A program made the position numbers and the translations under genes. A stretch of 64,000 bases of DNA. Source: Spinacia oleracea. Taxonomy: Eukaryota; Streptophyta; Magnoliopsida; Caryophyllales; Amaranthaceae. The notes below the pieces were generated by a model that searched no databases, was not told where the DNA came from, and saw only the letters and a list, made by a program, of their open reading frames with translations. The stretch is from assembly GCF_020520425.1 (NCBI RefSeq), contig NC_079487.1, positions 8,851,501 to 8,915,500 of the forward strand, read 5' to 3'. Below are positions 57,555 to 64,000 of the stretch, one piece after another; within the stretch, counting starts at the first letter, position 1; the number at the start of each line of letters is the position of its first letter.

Positions 57555-60200
57555 TCTTATTATTTTCATAATCTGAATTGCATAAACATGGTTAAATATT
57601 ACAAATTTGCAAGAATTAAAAGGGGTGATTAATTTTCGTAATTGTTAATTAATTGCAAATTGCGTTTATTTAATTATATGTACGCAATTTTTCGGCAGTT
57701 TCTTCGTTACTCATCCAAATCGAGTGATTTTTGTGTCAATTCCGCATGTAAAACCCAGAATTCTCAAATTCGAAGCCTAACTATGACTTTTCGGAGGTTT
57801 TAGTTTTTCGAACGCAAAATTTTGTAAATTTAAGATGTTAAATTAAATATTTGCGATTCTTGTTGTTAAATCTTGAATTTTTGATTGACCTACTGTATAT
57901 GTTTAACAAGTTTGAATGCCTAGCCTTGTTAATTATGCAATCTAATTTGTAATTATGATTAATTTGTTGAAAATTGGAATAATTTAGAATTAATTTGATT
58001 TTCATAATTAGTTAATAATTTAATTAGATACCTATGATTAAAAACCACCATAAAAATTGTAAATTTGTGTTAAATTTTAAATATTTATGACCTAGACTTG
58101 AATCCATGTTAATCGGAAATCAATTAATTAATAAATTTTCGATTTTTCGCCCTAAAATTATGAAATTAATATGAGTTATTAATTTGTCATTAAATTTGAA
58201 AATAAATTTTTTAATTTTTATGCGATTCGCTCATATAACTTGCACGCACAAAGCAATGGACGCTACGTGTCACCCTTAAGGGGTGTTGTATAGTGCGGGC
58301 ATGCGACGACGAGCAAGGGAGCTCGTCGCCCATGCGGTACGAATGCAATGAGCAAGGCTATGGTGCACGAGCACAAGGCAGCAGCCCTGCCTTGTGTCGT
58401 GTGCTGAGTGCGATGGGCGAGTGGGCAAGGGCGAGAGCAAGGCAGCGAGCAGTCGCGTGCAACGCGCACTGCCTCGCGCAGCGATCGAAGCCTCGCGCGC
58501 AGCGAGCGCTGGCTCGCGTGCGACGAGCGCTACGAAGCATCGAAGCCTCGCGCGCAGCAAACGCTGGCTCGCGTGCGACGAGCGCTGGCGCGCGCCCAGC
58601 GATGGTGAGCAGCGAGCGTGCTTCGACGATGCCTTGCGATGGTGAGCAGCAGCAGATGCGACGCAGCACATAGGCTGCGCGCACATGGCCAGCGATGGCT
58701 GCGTGCGTGTGGCCTATGGCTGTGCGTTGCGTGGTGATGTTGCGTGCCTTGAGTTACGATTATATCGTTTTAAAATTTTAATTTGAAATTTTCAGTTTAC
58801 GTAATTTTAATTAATTTTAAAATTAATAATTTAAATTATTTTCTTGGATTTTAATTTTGAATATTATAATTATAATAAATTTCATTTATTCTAATTATTT
58901 TACTAAAATTAAAATCATGAATTAATTTAAATACGATTGAAAATAAATTAAATATGTGGATTCAATTATAAATTTATATGAGCTTTAAATTTTAGTTAAA
59001 TTTGTATGTTTCCGGGTAGACTAGAAATACATTTTTATGTTTAAAATAAGTAAAGCATATGAATTTATTGGTTTAAGTGGGAGCCCTTTTAGTCATAAAC
59101 TCATGATTAGGTCTACAAATCCTTAAGGTTAAAACAACTTGATTAGAATTAATAAGGACTGAATAATTTGTAGATTATTGGTGCCCTTGATTAATTGCTG
59201 CAAATATTTATGTGATGCATAACGTGTTTTACTAACCAGCTATGTGGGCCATTCATGATAATGAATGGGTGAATGGTATATATTGTATATGTACTGTTTT
59301 GCAGATTATGAAGTGACTAGTATGGCCAGAATAGGATAGAAAATATGGTCTGCGTACCATTAATTTGAATGTAATTGGTCTAAAGTACCAAAATTGTTTT
59401 TCAATTCAAATATGGTCTGCGTACCATCAAATAGTTGTAATTAGTTTAATTATAGCTTATCCTATTTGAAGAAAATGGTTCCTCCCACGGAGATTTTCGA
59501 GACGGACTTTGAAGTTGAAGCTTCAAGATGAAGTCGGGCCATACTAGATCACATTTATCTTATGCATGCTTTAAGTTATTTATTGCTTTAAATATGTCTT
59601 AATTATGCATGAGATTGTGGCTTGATTATGTTGCATGATTAAGGATTTTAGTTCACTTAAAATCTAACCAACATAGTAAGAGCCTTAAGTTCCAAACTTA
59701 AAAAATTGAGTTAAAAAGTGCCATGCCAAAATATACACTTGCTTGGATATCCTTTACATCAATCTAGTAATAGTTTTCGCTTAGCGAGGTGTTACTTATT
59801 GGTCCTAAAGGGGCAAGGTACACAAATAATTGTGAGTACATGTTAGTTTTGGTGAAACTCAACGATATAAGTAAGGAGTCCTTTTATGTCGTGGAAAAAT
59901 CGATAGGTTTACCTAATAAGTTCTTAGACGTACCTATCAACCAAGAATAGTTTCTAGACTATTAGCAAAAGGCTTTTGCTTACCTAAGATGTTTTAGGAT
60001 TAAGTCGACAAACTGTGCTTAGTTCTTCAATGATTTTAGGATCTTGGAATCATTTTATTCACACCTGCCGGAACAATAAAATCGAATAAAATGCTAATAA
60101 CTTGTTTGAATTGCATGATTGCTTTAAATTTCAAGTTATTACTCATGATAAATGTTTAGACTTTGCATGCTTCAATGTATGTTTTAATTATTGTTTATAA
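57555..60200 (+). other. copia B leader
   Basis: An AT-rich leader shared with element L, with the gactagtatggcca and tggtctgcgtacc blocks at about 59310-59430 and a cgaggtgttactt...cctaaagg block at about 59788-59810. It contains the GC-rich tract listed separately. No gene. Confidence 0.7.
58268..58740. other. GC-rich tract with internal tandem repeat in copia B leader
   Basis: A sharply bounded GC- and CpG-rich segment starting exactly at the duplication breakpoint. It includes a tandem pair of about 55 bp (atcgaagcctcgcgcgcagc at about 58485 and again at about 58539). ORFs on both strands here look like compositional artefacts. Confidence 0.7.
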
Positions 60201-63063
60201 TTAAACATCTTGCACTGCAGTAAGCCCTTTTAGAAAGGTAACAGTAAATTTCCTCGATTGGTAGTGAATCCAAGAACGATTCACGGAAATGAGAGAAAAT
60301 GAGAAATTTAAATGTACGTTTCTTATAGCGACTTTTATGGTTGTTTTCGAGTATCAAAATCGAATGGCAAACCAATTGGTGCTTGTGAATTCAAAATACA
60401 ATGTAGTTTTGAGATCATAAAGCATTGAGTTTAAACGCTCAGCTTTACCAATGGTTAACAACCAAAAATCTTTTTCCATTTAATTCTCGAATGAGTCTAG
60501 ACCCTAGACATTCGAATAGATCGATGCTTAGAGAACTTTAGAAGCTTCTGGTAAGATCATCTAGTTGAAACTAAAATATTCAACATAAATGGTAAGAACT
60601 TTGTTGGAATGACATTGGACATGTCTAAACAAAGTATAAAAGTCAACACTAAAGAATTCAATTCTAAAGACTATAAGAAAGGGTACAAGAAATAGAAAAA
60701 CAAGGAACAAATGAAAGGAATTTACGATTGCGTTTCTACCTATAAGTTTATGTTTAAAAGAAGTGACCTAGCAATCAAACTTCCTTGGTATCATATACCG
60801 CTTGAGGTTCTTACTTCAGTAATAACTCAAATGATGGAAGCTAGGCTACACTAATGACCTACAAGTGGGAAATGAAGCATGGCAATGCTACATTAGTTGT
60901 AGGGTCATCTAGTTTGTTTTTAAGTGCTTTCAAAGGCTGGAACTTAATAGCTATTTTGTTCCATAATCAACATACCTAAATTTCTGCTTCAAACACAGAA
61001 AGACTCACATTCAGAAGAACGAAAACAATGCTTGTTTGTTTGTTTATTTGAATGAAATGGTCATTTACGGGTTGAGTCAATATGCTTGATTAAAAACAAA
61101 CAACTATTTAACAATAAAACTTTACTAGGTTCAAATCAATCTCTTGATTTGAGTTCCACTAACCTTTAGCATTGTTGCTTAGACCATATCAACAAGTTAA
61201 CATTCAAAAGCTTTATTTTGATGGTCTTTTGAAAGTTGATTGATTTCTAGATCAATTTAAGACAACTAGTCTTACTTATTGAAAGTAACAAAAAATATGA
61301 ACTATTGTTAGAACGCCTAGACAATAGAGTTCAAAGCTAAAGAAAGATTTTATGACTTTATTATTTCACATGGATTTGAGTGAATATAGGTTTATTTACT
61401 CAAATGTGATATAAGTTGAATCTGTTTAGCTAGTTCAAAGATTCAGAAGTGTAAAATCCACTTGGCAAGAAATCATAAAGATCTAGGTTAGATCATGTTG
61501 TTGATTACTTATACCAAGAATGATCATCAATGATTGTGTGTTGTAATTTCACAATCTAGCTCCATAAGATATGGTATATCTAAGTTGGAATGATCGAAGT
61601 CGATTAGTACTTGATTCGATCAATGATGGATCATAAAGACTTTTCCTATAATTTATAAAACAAAATGCTCAACTACCACCAAACTAAACCAAATTCGTCA
61701 AAGCTATTGAAAAGTAATTTCAGAATAACTTTTCATAAAATATATCTAGAGAGTTGCAAAACTCAGTGGGAGCTTAGTGTTTGTCATTCGAAAAACTAAG
61801 GCCCAAGTATAGATATATGTTTCATTGTGATTTATTCACATGAGACACAAGGGTATTGTTTCTACAACGAATTTTTGAGAACATAATGTTTGTTTGCTCG
61901 AAATAATGTCCTTTTGGAGATTCGTTTCCAAAATGACAAGTGGGAGAAAATAGACCTCGAAATTTTTCGAGGCGAACAACAAACATAAACGGACATTCCG
62001 GAGGCTTTTCGAAGTGCTTCAGAAAATCCGAACTTATTCTTTAAAGACTTTAGTAGTAGCTTTAAAGAATAGACATCTCTTAGAAGACTTTACAAGTGCT
62101 TCAAGGAGAACAGGATATTCAAAGGACTTTCAAGTGGCTATTGATATTCTATTGTTTGATGTTCTATACCCAAGTAGGCATAGAGTTCAAGTCACTGAAA
62201 CTATGAGATTCTTCTATTAGATAGTAAAGAATCATGGAGTTCAGGTCACTGAAGCTATGCGATTCTTCTATTAGATAGTGAAGAAACCTACAACTTACAG
62301 TCAAACTATTATCATGTAGATTAATGAGTTTGTGACTTGTAAGAAAGCTATGACGAAACCCAGATTCCCTAAAATGGTTAGAGGCCATAATAGACTCAAT
62401 GTTTTAAATGGTTAGAGGCCATAAAACATAACCAATGTTTTGATGACAAAATTGAAATTTTGTTGATTTGCAAGAACAGGTTAAACCTGTTGGTTGAAAA
62501 TTGGTTTTAAGGATAAAAACCATCAAACATGAAATTGTGTTCACACACAAAGCTAGATCAATTGCTAAAGGTTACAAGCAAATTCATGGCATGGATTGTA
62601 TTGAAACCTCATGCATAATCGTAATGCTCAAGTCTATAATTCAAGCGATAATTGCATATTGGTACATATGGCAACCGGATGACAAAACGTATTCCTCAAT
62701 CAAATGTTGGAAGAAACTATGTACATGGAATGTCATAGGATTTGTGGATCCAAATAAATGCTTGAAAAGGAAAGCTAGCTTATAAAATATATGTAAAGAT
62801 TTAAGCAAGCAATTGGGAATTGGAATTGTATTTTAGTGAAGCTAATAAGTATTTTAGTTTCATAAAATGTACATGATTCTTATAGATATATAAGAAGTTT
62901 AGTGGGAGTACATAAAACTTAATTGGTCCTATGTGTATCACACACATATCTCTCTATTGTGAAATAACATTCAAATGCTAATGACTTAGATTTGAAATTA
63001 TTCATCAATGACGGGCCAAGGCGAAACTTAGTACATACTGGGTATTAAGATCTATTTACAAAG
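60201..63063 (+). pseudogene. copia B gag-pol remnants
   Basis: Heavily decayed. Around 61840-62030 there are remnants of the integrase-RT linker (for example ETDIPEA-like tgaaca...cggacattccggaggc). At 62501-62785 lies an RT N-terminal remnant, HKARSIAKGYKQIHGMD and later a FVDPNK block, both in frame but mutated. No protease, integrase or YVDD box is seen. The boundaries of the remnant are approximate, and gag could not be identified. Confidence 0.6.
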
Positions 63064-63240
63064 TGAAGGAAATAATGCCCTTGGTCCAAGTATGCATTCT
63101 ATGTTAAGTCTAATAAGTGCAGTTCAGTATTAATTAACAAGTTAATAATTCAGTGAGATCAAGTGAGCTGAATGCCTAGCTAGAGGCCGCTTCAGTTCAA
63201 GTGGAATTAATGATATTAATCCACAGCTTACTCTTGACTG
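63064..63240 (+). repeat. 3' LTR of copia B, first 177 bp
   Basis: TGAAGGAAATAATGCCC... matches the start of 56177-57539 at roughly 95% and breaks off after cttgactg, where an inverted LTR begins. Confidence 0.88.
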
Positions 63241-64000
63241 TGTTAGGTTATGATACATATGACATTACATAGATCATGCGGAAACAACCATTAACCCAGG
63301 ACAACATATTATTTACACATAATCATATAGCATAATTTAGATGCATACTCTTTGTTGCGTGCCCTCCCTAGCTGCGCCCGAACCGAACAAGAACAAGTCT
63401 TTAGGACTCCAAGTGTCGTCCCTCCGTAGATAGTCCACAGTACGTCCGGATCCGCCTTAAGATTGACCAACTAGAATCGCCCTTAAGGTACTAGAAAATT
63501 TCGGCACTTTTATGAGCAAGATGTGTGTTTTAATTTTCTCTCAAAAAACTCACTTTTGAATACTTTGAAACTTGTTATAAATTGTGAGCCCTAGCCTCAT
63601 ATTTATAGGGGTATGGAAAGGGAATCGAAATCCTATTCAGATACAAATTAATTAAACCTAGAATCCTACAAGAACTCTAATTTTAATTAATTTATCAAAT
63701 AGAATTAGGAATTTAATCATTAACCGAACTCTGCATGTTTTAGGAAACGTGCACGAACACAAACACTTGCACACACACGCACGGCTGCCACGATGGGCCC
63801 CATGCGTGCGTGCGAGCAGCAGCCCACGCAGCGCCCGCGCGCGCTGCGCGCTGCGCGTGCTGTGCGCGCTGTGCGCGCTGCGCAGCCTGCTGGGCCTGGC
63901 CTTGCGCTGGGCCTGGCGTGGCTGTTTGTGCGGCGCGCTTGGCTTGCTGGGCGATGGCCTGGCTTCGTGCTGGGCCTCGTCCGGCAGGCCTCGTCCGATG
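63241..64000 (-). mobile_element. copia LTR in inverse orientation, partial (runs off right edge)
   Basis: Begins tgttaggttatgata, the inverse of the copia B LTR end, and follows that LTR backwards through gctgcgcccgaaccgaac, a TATA box (minus TATAAATA near 63599-63606) and the GC-rich block (63770-64000). It is visibly diverged from copia B, so it is a different insertion of the same family. It probably inserted into the copia B 3' LTR. Confidence 0.88.

Larger units (their letters stand above)
39258..58262. repeat. tandem segmental duplication, unit 2 (19.0 kb)
   Basis: Second copy of 25048-39257. Its extra length is explained by the 5243 bp CACTA element (plus 3 bp target duplication) at 41027-46269, less the insertions private to unit 1. 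Offsets are 14210 before the CACTA element, 19456 after it, and 19005 from the end of the copia B LTR. Confidence 0.93.
56177..63240 (+). mobile_element. copia element B, decayed, 3' LTR interrupted
   Basis: 5' LTR 56177-57539, primer-binding site, long leader, a strongly decayed internal region, and the first 177 bp of the 3' LTR (63064-63240). The tandem duplication ends within its leader at 58267, which explains why unit 1 has only its left part. No intact protein domain survives. Confidence 0.88.

Noticed and set aside
25048-58267. Two independent copia A insertions
   Set aside because: Flanking TSDs, the downstream F-box copy, MITEs and Helitron are duplicated with it, so one insertion was copied.
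58263-58686. Six overlapping Arg/Ala-rich ORFs
   Set aside because: Same explanation: a GC-rich repeat in the copia B leader with few stops.

Overview
This window is nuclear DNA of a flowering plant. The evidence is a multi-exon orthologue of the meiotic gene PRD1, plant PPR and F-box gene remnants, a captured plant B3-domain exon, and plant-type transposons (Ty1/copia with initiator-Met tRNA priming, RTE LINE, Stowaway, CACTA, hAT, Helitron, mariner). I suspect a eudicot, possibly of the Amaranthaceae, but the sequence alone does not fix the species. There is one apparently intact host gene, PRD1 (16464-24715, minus, 9 exons, about 1304 aa). Nearly everything else is transposon or broken gene.

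Layout. 1-5042: 5' half of a minus-strand copia element (open gag-protease frame running off the left edge, 2.6 kb leader, PBS, 992 bp LTR) that appears to have landed in an RTE LINE, whose remainder is 5043-7031. 7032-8706: no recognised gene. 8711-10255: PPR pseudogene with a foldback MITE inside it. 11081-11111: a Helitron 3' end. 11186-15922: F-box pseudogene split by a 3.47 kb hAT-like element (11252-14717, near-perfect 8 bp target duplication). The hAT itself holds a repeat-rich inverted-repeat element, a PPR fragment and a complete 465 bp Helitron. 16464-24823: PRD1 and its promoter.

25048-58262: a tandem duplication. Unit 1 (25048-39257, 14.2 kb) and unit 2 (39258-58262, 19.0 kb) share both end points, and the three breakpoints carry the same 5 bp, CTACG. 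Each unit holds, in order: a decayed minus-strand copia A (TSD TAATT), an inverted-repeat element, a Stowaway MITE, an F-box pseudogene (minus), a small MITE, a mariner-like element with a Helitron nested in it, and the 5' LTR of copia B. After duplication unit 2 gained a 5.24 kb CACTA element (41027-46269, TSD ATA) carrying a B3-gene fragment and a 113 bp-arm hairpin. Unit 1 gained a 417 bp CACTA-type MITE, a 39 bp tandem repeat and a 2 bp frameshift in the F-box copy. The right breakpoint lies in the copia B leader, so copia B is truncated in unit 1 and runs on in unit 2 to 63240. There its 3' LTR is cut by an inverted LTR of the same family (63241-64000).

The window can be read as a layered history: LINE, gene and mariner at the bottom; copia A, copia B and Helitrons next; then the segmental duplication; then CACTA insertions. 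The inferred order rests on nesting, target-site duplications and divergence counted by eye (about 4% between the copia A LTRs, about 0.5% between duplicate units).
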